A stretch of DNA of 64,000 bases from Spongilla lacustris (lineage: Eukaryota > Porifera > Demospongiae > Spongillida > Spongillidae), in assembly GCA_949361645.1 (NCBI GenBank), contig OX442420.1:7775584-7839583 (forward strand), in the 5' to 3' direction. The notes under the pieces are model-generated. The model did no database searches and was not told where the DNA came from. It saw only the letters and a program-made list of their open reading frames with translations. Both the position numbers and the translations under genes were made by a program. Each line of letters opens with the position of its first letter. Positions within the stretch are counted from its first letter, which is position 1. Below are positions 34,401-46,400 of the stretch, one piece after another.

Positions 34401-37400
34401 GAACTACATGTATATGTACTTGCCCCCACTACCTGTCCTTCAATGAAAGAGGGGCCAATCAGCCAATGGGACAGTACAACCACCAACCCTCCTCATTGGT
34501 CAGGGGACATGTACCAAGAACAACTTAACAGGCCCACCACACACTGGTGCCAGCCCTTGCCCCTCTCCCCCCCCCCCCTCACCCCCCCTCTTCTCACTAC
34601 CTGTCCTTTACTGCAAGTTGCGTCAGCAGACCAGGGGCCAATGGGGCCAAGAACTACCACTCCCCTTCACTGCAATCACACACTACGTACCTTTGGAACC
34701 TGCAACCAATAACCCAAGTGAAATCAATACTGCAAAACCTGACCCCCACATGTACACTGCCAGCAAGGGAGCACCAGCTGCCACACAACCAGAGGATCAC
34801 TGTGGCCCCCACTTAATGCCAGTGGAGAAGGCAGCCCTCACACTGCAAATGGAGTCAGTAACCCCATGCAACAATTTCAGGGGACATGTGCATGTACGCA
34901 CATGTACATGTACCAATGGAATCACACATGCCCCCCTTCAAACACTACCAATGGAACCAGTGGAACTTTTAGCCCTCACAGCAAGTGGACTTATTACTTA
35001 GATGTCCCCCCCCCCCCAATACCTGTCCTTCACTGAAGGAGGGGGCTAATGGGACCATCCCCACACAGTACAACTACCAGCCTTCCTCATAGCAAGCCCA
35101 TGGAACCATTAACTCCCACACTGCAAATGAACTTAATAACCTCACACTTCAAGTCCAGTCAAAAGTGCTGCACAACCAGTGGAGCCACCAGCCCTTTCAC
35201 ATATGGTGTTATCAGACCATTCACTGCCAGCAGTGGAGCTAGCAGCTGCACACAACCAGGGTCAATGGGGCCACCATAATAATGCCCATACTCTACAAAT
35301 GGTTACCCTTAATGTGTGGGTTACACTGGTAGTGAGGTAGTGAGGAGGCTGGTGAATTTGCTGAAAGTGTGGGGTCTGCTAACTTCACTTGGGAAGAAAG
35401 CAAGGTGTGATGCATAATATTGTTGCCTTTATGGACTGTGCCTATGTGTGCAATTTACATGCAGTTGTATATTCCACTTGTTACTTTTTATGACATTTAA
35501 AATGGTACTTATTACTACATGTACATAAAGCACTAGTTTCCAGCAAGAGGGTACATGTACAGAAATGTACAACTCAAACCTTCTATGCCTTGCTTGCCTA
35601 TATAAACCAACTACCATGACCCAAAATCTGATAGGGCAGGTAATGATATTCACCCGCCAATAACAAGGCTTCACTAAACCTCAGATAAACAGATACAGAC
35701 AACAGGTATACACATGAACCCACTGCAAATGAAAGGCTAGTTGTGTTTCTATTTGTTAGTGGCTCCAATGGGGACTGGTAATAAACATGATGGCTCCCCT
35801 AAAAGTGTCCGGGTGCCAAGTCCATATGCAGTTTGGGGGGGAGGCTAGCTCCAGTGCTAAGTCCAATTGCAGTGAGGGCTAATGGTTCCACTGGTACCAT
35901 GTGTTGTGTTAGGAGCAGGGAAGCAGGGAATGTGTGGCTCTGTTGGTACATGTAGTTCAGGGGGCTGGGGTCTCCACTGGCATTATTGTGGGGTGACTCC
36001 TGGTTATGTGGCAGCAGATGGCTGGCTGGACTTGCAGTGTGTCTAGTGGCTCCATTTGAAGTGAGCAGAGAGGGGCTGGTGGTTCTACTGTGCGGAGCTG
36101 GCCCCTACAGGCCCCTGTTTGTGTTGGGGCTGCTGATGCAACTTGGGGTGGCGTCTTCACTGGATTTGTGGAGGCAACCCCATTGGCCCTGGAATGGTTC
36201 CATAAGTCGTGCATGGGCTGCTGACTGCATGGACATGTGAGGCTATTAAGTCCAGTTGTAGGGCACACTTTACAGGTTCCACTGGTATTGTTCACAAGCT
36301 TGAGGTGAGGGGGCTGGTGGCTCATCCCAGTGGCCCCTCAACTGCTGACTCAACTTACATGCAGCAATAGAAAGGTAGTGTGGGGGGGGGGGGGGGGGTT
36401 GGGGGGTGGGCAGGTTCCAGTGCGTGGGACCTGCTAGGTCCACATGCGGAGTGAGGGTTAATGGTTCATCTGGTAGTGAGGGCATGTGTTATTGATACAT
36501 GTAGTTAGTGGCTCCCCTAAAATTGTTGGGGATGCCGACTCCATTTGCTGTGTGATGGCTGGCATCTCCACTGGCATTATTGTGGGGGCCACATTTCTGC
36601 TAGCAGTGTGGGGGTATGATAACTCTATTTGTGAGAAGACTGGTAGCTCCAATGTTTGTGTAGAGCTGACTACAGGACAGGCTAAATGTTCCACTGGTTC
36701 CATTGGTAGTGTTTGAAGGGGGGTATGTGTGATTCCATTGCGTACATGCACATGTCCCTTGAAATTGTTGCATGGGGTTACTGACTCCATTTACAGTGTG
36801 AGGGCTGCCTTCTCCACTGGCATTACGTGGGGGCCACATTGATCCTCTGGTTGTGTGGCAGCTGGTGCTCCCTTGCTGGCAGTGTACATGTGGGGGTCAG
36901 GTTTTGCAGTATTGATTTCACTTGGGTTATTGGTTGCAAGTTCCAAAGGTACGTAGTGTGTGATTGCAGTGAAGGGGAGTGGTAGTTCTTGGCCCCATTG
37001 GCCCCTGGTCTGCTGACGCAACTTGCAGTAAAGGACAGGTAGTGAGAAGAGGGGGGGTGAGGGGGTGAGAGGGGCAAGGGCTGGCACCAGTGTGTGGTGG
37101 GCCTGTTAAGTTGTTCTTGGTACATGTCCCCTGACCAATGAGGAGGGTTGGTGGTTGTACTGTCCCATTGGCTGATTGGCCCCTCTATTATTGAAGGACA
37201 GGTAGTGGGGGCAAGTACATATACATGTAGTTCATGGTTCCCCTGAAATTTTTGGGGTTGCTGAATCCATTTGCAGTGTGAGGGCTGGTTTCTCCACTGG
37301 CATTATTCTGGGGGCTTGATTGACCACTGGTTGTGTGGCAGCTGATACTTCCTTGCTGGGCTCCATCTGTGAGAGGGCTCCACTGGTGTAGGCTGCTGTC

Positions 37401-40400
37401 TGGACTTGCAGTGTGTACTGGTAGAGGGTTTAGTGGCTCCGTTTGAAGTGAGCAGAGAGGGGCTGGTGGTTCTACTGTGCGGAGCTGGCCTTACAGGCCC
37501 TTGTTTGTGTGGGGGCTGCTGACTCAACTTGGGGTGGCGTCTTGACTGACTTTGTGGAGGCTACCCCATTAGCCCTGGGTAGCTGAGGGTGTTCTGTAAG
37601 AATGGTTCCATGGGCTGCTGACTGCGGCTATTAAGTTCAGTTGCAGTGTAGACTTTACAGGTTCCACTGCTATTGCTCATGAGCTTGCAGTGAGGGGGCT
37701 GGTTGTTCTACTATGTGGGGGGTCGGGGGGTCTCTTGCATTGAACGAAAGGGGGGGGTTGGCCCCTGGGTGTGGGGCCTGTTAAGTCCACTTGAGGAGTG
37801 AGGGCTAATGGTTGATCTGGTAGTGAGGTGATCACGTGTTGTTGGTACATGTAGTTCATGGCTCCCCTGAAATGGTTGGGGATGCTGATTCCATTTGCAG
37901 CCTGAGGGCTGGCATCTCCCTGGCATTATTGTGGGGGCTACATCCCTGCTGGCATTGTGGGGGTCTGATGATCTGTCTGCGAGAGGGCTGGTGTCTCCAC
38001 TGGCATTGTGGACGCTAGCTCCATTGACCAGGTTAGCTGGTGGCTCCCTTACTGGAATTACGGGGCCTGTTAATTCCACTTGTTGGCTCCACTATTTGGA
38101 ATGTGAGGCTATTATTAATAATTTAAATTGCAGCATGGGGCTTAATGGTTCCAAAGGTATATAGTGTGCACTTGCAGTAAGGGTGCTTGTGGTTCTGCTG
38201 TGTGGGGATGGCCTCTTTGGCCCCAGGGCTGCTGAGGGAACTTGCAGTGAAGGGTCTAGCCCCATTAGCCCCTGGCTATGCGGGGGTGGGACTAGTGGCT
38301 CTTTTGGTAATTTAGGGGCTGCTCACTCCCTGTCACTAACACAACCACCATCGTCAGTGGTACGACCGCCATCATCCTTGACCAATGTATCTTGAACCAG
38401 GGTCAATGAGCACTGTTATGGGGGCCCCATTGACCCTCCTGCTGGCAGTGAATGGTCTAATAACACCATATGTGGAAGGGCTGGTGGCTCCACTGGTTGT
38501 GCAGCGCTTTTGACTGGACTTGCAGTGTGAGGTTATTAAGTTCAATTGCAGCTTGGGAGTTAATGGTTCCATTGGCTTGCTATGAGGAAGGCTGGTAGTT
38601 GTACTGTGTGGGGATGGTCCCATTAGCCCCCTCGTTCAGTGAAGGACAGGTAGTGGGAGGGGGTGTTGTGGGGACTGCTAAATAATAAGTTCACTTGCTG
38701 TGAGGGCTAAACGTTCTACTGGTTCCATTGGTGGGGCATGTGTGATTCCATTGGTACATGTGCGTACATGCACATGTCCCCTGAAATTGTTGCATGGAGT
38801 TACTGACTCCATTTGCAGTGTGAGGGCTGCCTTCTCCACTGGCATTAAGTGGGGGCCACATTGATCCTCTGGTTGTGTGGCAGCTGGTGCTCCCTTGCTG
38901 GCAGTGTGGGGGTCAGGTTTTGCAGTATTGATTTCACTTGGGTTATTGGTTGGTTCCAAAGGTACGTAGTGTGTGATTGCAGTGAAGGGGAGTGGTAGTT
39001 CTTGGCCCCATTGGCCCCTGGTCTGCTGACGCAACTTGCAGTAAAGGACAGGTAGTGAGAAGAGGGGGGGTGGGGGGGAGGGACGAGGGCTGGCACCAGT
39101 GTGTGGTGGGCCTGTTAAGTTGTTCTGATACATGTCCCCTGACCAATGAGGAGGGTTGGTGGTTGTACTGTCCCATTGGCTGATTGGCCCCTCTTTCATT
39201 GAAGGACGGGTAGTGGGGGCAAGTACATATACATGTAGTTCATGGCTCCCCTGAAATTTTTGGGGTTGCTGAATCCATTTGCAGTGCGAGGGCTGGTTTC
39301 TCCACTGGCATTATTCTGGGAGCTCGATTAACCACTGTTTGTGTGGCAGCTGGTACTTCCTTGCTGGGCTCCATCTGTGAGAGGGCTCCACTGGTGTGGG
39401 CTGCTGTCTGGACTTGCAGTGTATACTGGTAGAGGGTTTAGTGGCTCCATTTGAAGTGAGCAGAGAGGGGCTGGTAGTTCTACTGTGCGAAGCTGGCCTT
39501 ACAGTCCCTTGTTTGTGTGGGGGCTGCTGACTCAATTTGGGGTGGCGTCATGACTGACACTGTGGAGGCTACCCCATTGGCCCTGGGTAGCTGAGGGTGT
39601 TCTGTAAGAATGGTTCCTGGGCTGCTGACTGCAGTGTGAGGCTATTAAGTTCAGTTGCAGTGTAGACTTTATAGGTTCCACTGCTATTGCTCATGAGCTT
39701 GCGGTGAGGGGGCTGGTTGTTCTACTGTGTCGGGGGTCCCAGCTGACTCAACTTGCATTGAACGAAAGGGGGGGGGGGGGGGGGGGAGTTAGCCCCTGGG
39801 TGTGGGGCCTGTTAAGTCCCCTTGCGGAATGAGGGCTAATGGTTGATCTGTTAGTGAGGTCATCACATGTTGTTGGTACATGTAGTTCATGGCACCCCTG
39901 AAATGGTTGGGGATGCTGATTCCATTTGCAGCCTGAGGGCTGGCATCTCCCTGGCATTATTGTGGGGGCTACATCCCTGCTGGCAGTGTGGAGGTCTGAT
40001 GATCTATCTGCGAGAGGGCTGTGTCTCCACTGGCATTGTGGACGCTAGCTCCATTGACCAGGTTAGCTGGTGGCTCCCTTGCTAGAATTATTGGGCCTGT
40101 TAATTCCTCTTGTTGGCTCCACTATTTGGAATGTGAGGCTATTATTAATAATTTAAATTGCAGCATGGGGCTTAATGGTTCCAAAGGTATATAGTGTGCA
40201 CTTGCAGTAAGGGGGCTTGTGGTTCTGTAGTGTGGGGATGGCCTCTTTGGCCCCAGGGCTGCTGAGGGAACTTGCAGTGAAGGGCCTAGCCCCATTAGCC
40301 CCTGGCTATGTGGGGGTGGGGCTGGTGGCTCTTTTGGTAATTTAGGGGCTGCTCACTCCCTATCACTAACACAACCACCATCTTCAGTGGTACGACCGCC

Positions 40401-43400
40401 ATCACTACCTTTCTCAATCTCTCCATCCTCGTCCAATGTATCTTGAATATCGATCGTCGTATTCGTACAGTTCCAACTCATCCGCCGACTGATTCAGTGA
40501 AACTCGACGAGCTCGCGTTCACTCGTGTTATACGTCACCATATCGTTTATCTACACCGAAAAACAACCGTAAGTCTATGGTGACCTTATAGGTGTGGTTA
40601 TCACGCCCTATAGGAATAGTTGAATATTCATGCACTCCGGAGAATGGAAACTGTTCCGTGCACATATAAAGGCGCGATTCGAGCGGGAAACGTGTACTTA
40701 CTTTGCACAGCTGTTTCTCCGTAACGGATGGCATGAAAATTAACGAACAGAACAAATCAATTGGTATAGGACCTCCCTACCTACAAACCGAATTTGAAGC
40801 GATTTGATTACTCCTACCGAAAGTTATGGTGGGTTTGAACCCGGTGGGGTATCGGACGTTGCAATACTGGCACGGAGTAAGTGCAAGATCCCAAATTATA
40901 TTTTAGCATACAGAAATGGTGTAGTATGAAGTGCTGAAAATAGGAAGTCAAGAGCTCAAACCGTGTGGAAGATATAGCGCTTTGAATTGGATGTTATATA
41001 TATAAATTCACAAGCATCAAAATCGCATAGAACGTTCCATATGTGTACATATAAGTGTTCTGATATACATGTAGTAGGGATTACATGTCTGTCGTTGACA
41101 TTTTAAAGTGAAATCCACAGTTCAAGAATGCAGTACATGTTCATGTACTTGTACAATAAGCTTATACATGTACATGTGTACCACCTGTATCTATCTACAC
41201 AATTGTGCTTTTTAAATATTAGCCCATTTCAGCATGTCTATAGAGGGATAAATGAGTGGGAAGATATTCTAATTAACTATTCCATTAACCATACCCATGG
41301 CTCCATAATAAGCAGAGTCCCACATTGTGACACACCACACTAGAGGCCTACCATTATTATATTGCTTCCAAAGAAGGTGCCCTTGCTTGTATGGTGTATG
41401 GTACACCTGCTAAGGTGGGTCACACCACCATATACATATGAATGTTATGGCATCCCTGTACTATTGATGAATACAAAGAGCATCATACTGTGAAAACAGA
41501 AAAATAATACTAATACCTACATGTGACCTACATGTACAATGTACATGTATAAGGTCATGCACAGTGGAACTTTAGGTAATCTAGAGCCATGCAGCGCCAA
41601 TATGCTTGCCATGTACTAACCCTCTTCTGAACACATCACAAGGGAACATCTTTGGGGAGGGTCATTGGATCACCATATGGCCACACCTTTCTCTGGGAAC
41701 GTCATAAAACCATAGATAATGGACCATGATAAAACTGGTCCTGGTAGGGAAAGAGTTATACAGGTTGTCTTTCCACCTCTAGCCTACCTGATTGATACGG
41801 TACAGAGGCCAGTTAAACTCTCAAGGCAGTGAGGACAGCACTGCTTCAGGTGTAAAGTGCCATATCATGGATTCATCATCTCTCAGTTCATCCCAAATTT
41901 TCTCCTTTGTTCCATCAATACATGTAGGTTTTGTCAACAGACACATTTATGGGTACATTTCCAGAAGGAGCACTTTTCAAAACATTACAATGAACCACTT
42001 TTCTTAAATTTTTGTGGGTGTTCCTGCAATCCACTATTTCATACAGTTACTTTTACCACTCTGTAGGGACCTTGGCTTGTGAGGCTTGCGTGATGATCCC
42101 AATACACTAAATTGCCAACTTTATATGCTAAACCTTTGACATGATGATCATGCATACACCTGTTTTTATTTCAGGTTCTGTTTCTGTCTCTGTGCATAGT
42201 CACATACCTTTTTGTGACTCACCTATATGCTTCCTCAACGGCGGACAATACTGCCCTTGAGATGCAAACTTATCAATTCGAAGGGAATACAAAATATCAC
42301 CAGGGAATTTTGCATTACATACAAACATCGAATAGTAAGGAGTTTCCCCTGTATTTCATGGACACTTGTTCTATGGCCATAAAAAGGGGTGGTAGTTTCA
42401 AGTCCCTGTCAGATTCATTAATAGAGATTGTCATGCCAAGCAATTCAAGCAATGATATATTAAATCGATCTACCAATCTGTCTGATTCAGAATGGTAGCT
42501 CTTAGATTGTTTTCTTTATCCCGAGTAGCTGACAAATCTCTTTAACTAGTAAGGCCTGAGTCAAAGTTCTTACCCTTATCTGTGTGAGCAATGTCAGGCA
42601 CCCCAAAATGATAAACAACTCATATCTTTACAGTACCAGCACTCTGAGGTTAGACTCCCAAAACTGACCTTGATTCCACCTTGGTTCAAAAGCTCTAGCT
42701 TTTCACTATTCGTCACAATCAAATTCCCTGAGCATATTGCAAATATGCAGTTTCTCTGAGCATTAACTTTCCATACAGCTTCCTTACTAACATCACCCCA
42801 GATCCAGTAACATTTGATTATCTCGGTCAACCTTTAAAACTGGGTTTGAACCCACAGCACCACTCTCAAATACATTTATCTGACTCACAGGACAATTTAG
42901 CTTCACCACACAATTCTTCTCAGTTCATTACATGTCTGCTGTCGCTATTGCCGCTGTGTGCAATCCAATGTCTTCATCAACTCACTTGTCTGTCTCGATC
43001 AGCTTGGGACATCCAAACCTTCTTTTGTGGACTCGACATATGATGGCGGAATTGTTTTAAAATTGGAGGCAAACTTTGTCTCACCATCGCTACATTCTGC
43101 TGAAGTTTTATTTTGTTTTGCCTCCATTGAGTGTCCTCGACACATTCCTGTCTGCTTGGTAATATGTCTGTGGTGTACAACATGTACATGTACATGTGCA
43201 TCTGCTACACATACAATGTCATTGAAGTGTTCACATTGCTCCTTTAGCAGGCTAATTAAGAAAACCATTTTCCAAAAGTAGAATGTAGAATTTGAGAGGT
43301 GACACTGTCTCAGAGAATTGGGGATGTGGAGTGGGTTTACACATGCATAAATTAGTGGCATCATATAGCTAAGACTATGTTGTATTTTCACTTTGGTAGT

Positions 43401-46400
43401 CAGGTTACATACATGTACATGTACATGTATACAAGTACAGTGTAAGGTATATTTTTCAGACACCAATTAATGTTATAATAAGATATACCTCTTCACATGT
43501 TTTTACACCCCTCCTTTCGGATAATATAACCTGTACATGTATGTGAGTGTACATGTATCAATGCCAATAATATACATTTAGTATATACATTATACATTTA
43601 CATGTATGTACTATACATGTGCTTATATATGTACATGTACATGTGCTCAGGCATTGAAGGAAGTCATTATGAAAGGTAATGAAGAAATGGTAGAAAAGCA
43701 GAAGAAACTGGATAAACTAGAAGAGGAGAATGAACGGCTGCAAAGTAAAAGTCCAAGAAAAAGTTCATCCAGCACACATGAAGACTACATTATGTATATA
43801 AGGACTCTAAAGGGTCAGGTGGCATCACTGGAAGAGGACATAGCCAGGTTAAATCAAGTGATTGAGTCAAAGAACATACTGATCAGTGAACTTCAAAAGA
43901 ACAAAGCAGATCTTAAAAGCATAAATAGATGCAATAAAGATGACATTCGTGAGGTGTAGTATACATTGTATCTACAGTAATACTAGTTATTAATAACATT
44001 CCTCTTTCATATTCAAGGGACTGCGTGAACATGGACATACATGTGTGCCACAAGATGGCAGACTAGCTGAAGGATCAAATGATGCTAATTCAAATGGCTT
44101 ACTACAGAAACTGAAAGTTGCAGAGGAGAGAATGATGGCAATGGAAGAATCCTATCGAAGTGCTATTACCAAGATTGAAGTAATCATAGCTGAGGTACAT
44201 TATTAATACCCAATAACCACATGTACTTTAAAAACACTAGTACATGCTGACAGATTCAATTATACATGTACATGTACATGTATGTATAAGCTTTGAAGAT
44301 GCAATGAATATGTACATGTATATCTTCTACTCGATGTGTTGCAGAGGGATATATTTGCAGAAGATTTCAAAAGTGAGAGAGATGACAGGATTAGAGTAGC
44401 AGGTGAAAAGGGTCAAGTAGCAAGTAAACTTAAAGAAGCACAACAAACTATATCTGAGATGAGTGCTAAGCTCAGCAGTGCTATCAAGGAAATAGATCAT
44501 CTTAGTGCTGGATTGAGGCAGGCAACAGATGAGCTTAATCGAGCCAAAGAGGAGATAGCAGTGGAGGTGGCCCAGGTGAAGCAGTACCAGAAACAGGTGG
44601 AGGCTTACAAACAACAGCTTGAGAAGGTACATGTATGAGTACATGTACATGTGCACCACATACATACCCCAGGTACATGTAACATTTATAATTACATACA
44701 TGACAAGCACATCTTACGGAAAAATCTACATGCTTACACACATGACAACGTACATTCATTATAGCGTTAAAAGGGATGTACATGTACATGCACATGTACA
44801 TGTAACATAAGCAGTGAGGGGTCAAAAGGGGGGTGTTTGCTGAGGGAGGGCACATACAGTGTTGTCCTCATATGCCTAGCTACAGTGTGTAAGGGGAACA
44901 AGGGAGCACTGTATACTCCCAACATCAACGTTTGGCAAGCTGCACATTTTATAAATGTTCATGCAGAATCATAAGGAATTTCATTATTTTCTCACATTGT
45001 AGTTAATGTTGTACCATAGTTGTATTTGTTATTACTTCACATATTTTTTTGCCATGCACATGTATACAATGCAGGTATTAAAATGTTACTATCCAATCAC
45101 AATTGAAGTGATCTCATGTGAACTTACACAAAGCTTTCAAATGTTTGAATAGTACATAATTTCATGGACACTAAGTATTTTTCTTTTAACATGTGATGCC
45201 AAACCAATAGGTGTGGTCAATGTAAAGGGGAGTGGCATTACATAATGCTGCTGTGCCTTTGACATAGTACAGCAGTGTGTTTATTGCTGATATCAACTAC
45301 ATTGTATCATGTCCATGGACATACATGTACATGTACATGCATCATACCATACATGTGATCTTCTATATTTCCATTACATTTTAGAATAATGTGCAAATGC
45401 AAGCTTTCAGGCAGCAGGTATTGAAAGCAGTGTACCATAAAGGTGCAGATCACTAACATTGGGTTTGTGTTCACACAGTTGCATCAGATGAGTATGTTAA
45501 AGGAACAGGCTGAGAAAAAGGTAAGACTGATTAGAGTATGTAGAGAACAGAACATGTGCAGTGATTACATGTGCATGCGAACACAATACATATCATGTAC
45601 ATGTGTACATGACACCATACATACATTTGTACATGTACTGATGTGTCTAAAGTACACTGATATATGCCATGCTCATATATACATGTCGTCTGTGTACATT
45701 CAGATGTATCTTAATGTCCATTCCATTGTACATTGTACATTAGTTGAATGAGGTTATGAGAGGCTCTGATACCAAGGTACATGTACATATAAGTACTGAC
45801 TTGTTTGTTGGCTAGCTACTTATGAAATGTATTATGCGGTTATGGTGACCATTGCCTGCTATGATGACCATCCACGTTGCACGTTCAGATTAGTAATATT
45901 TCATATTAATTGTAATAAAAATACTGCATGTAGTTGTACGTACTCACATTACATGTATGCACGTGCACACTACTCTCACTTTGCAGGGTACACCTATTGC
46001 ACATTCCGACACATACACACGTACAACATACATGTGCACCAACATACACATGTCATTTACATGTGTATGTGTGTACACATATGTGATTGTAATTGTAATT
46101 TTTGGCACCCATACATGCCCCATTCTGAAGCACCAAATGCAATGTGGTTTTGGGAAGGAATATAAAATGCAGATAGGAGATAAGTCAACAGTACAAAGTC
46201 GGGTATGTAATAGTGTAATGTTCTGTGAAGACACAACATCCTGAGGTACATGTACATGTAAGTGGTTCCATATAGGTATTACACGTTCAGTGAAAAAATG
46301 CGCTCAAAAATGCATGATGGGGTAGATGTTTGGATCGCAGAATACAAGAATGACCTTGAACTTTTGATACCCTGCATCTAAAAATAGAATGCCATGTATT

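Larger units (their letters stand above)
30380..41038. mobile_element. E2: 10.66-kb giant palindromic element
   Basis: Ends GGAACGTTCTATGCGATTTTG (first 20 considered) at 30380 and its complement ending GAACGTTCC at 41038; ATAT on both sides. Left arm about 30380-35000 pairs with right arm about 36740-41038, spacer about 1.7 kb. The outer ~700 bp is nearly identical between arms. Each arm holds two ~2.1-kb repeats (starting about 31091 and 33276 left; mirrored near 40360 and 38330 right). The arms consist of degenerate GGAGCCACCAGCCC-type sequence without long ORFs. Next to each end is a truncated 5' end of the E1-type gene. Non-autonomous, likely mobilised by an E1-type protein (inference). 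Confidence 0.8.

Noticed and set aside
31339..39535. Dozens of Pro/Ser/Thr-rich frames in E2
   Set aside because: All derive from the degenerate GGAGCCACCAGCCC repeat. They are short and not kept between the two tandem units or the two arms.
42958..43466. Overlapping frames on both strands of the gene B intron
   Set aside because: No recognisable domain, and many TACATG-derived His/Val/Thr codons; likely intron or retroelement debris.
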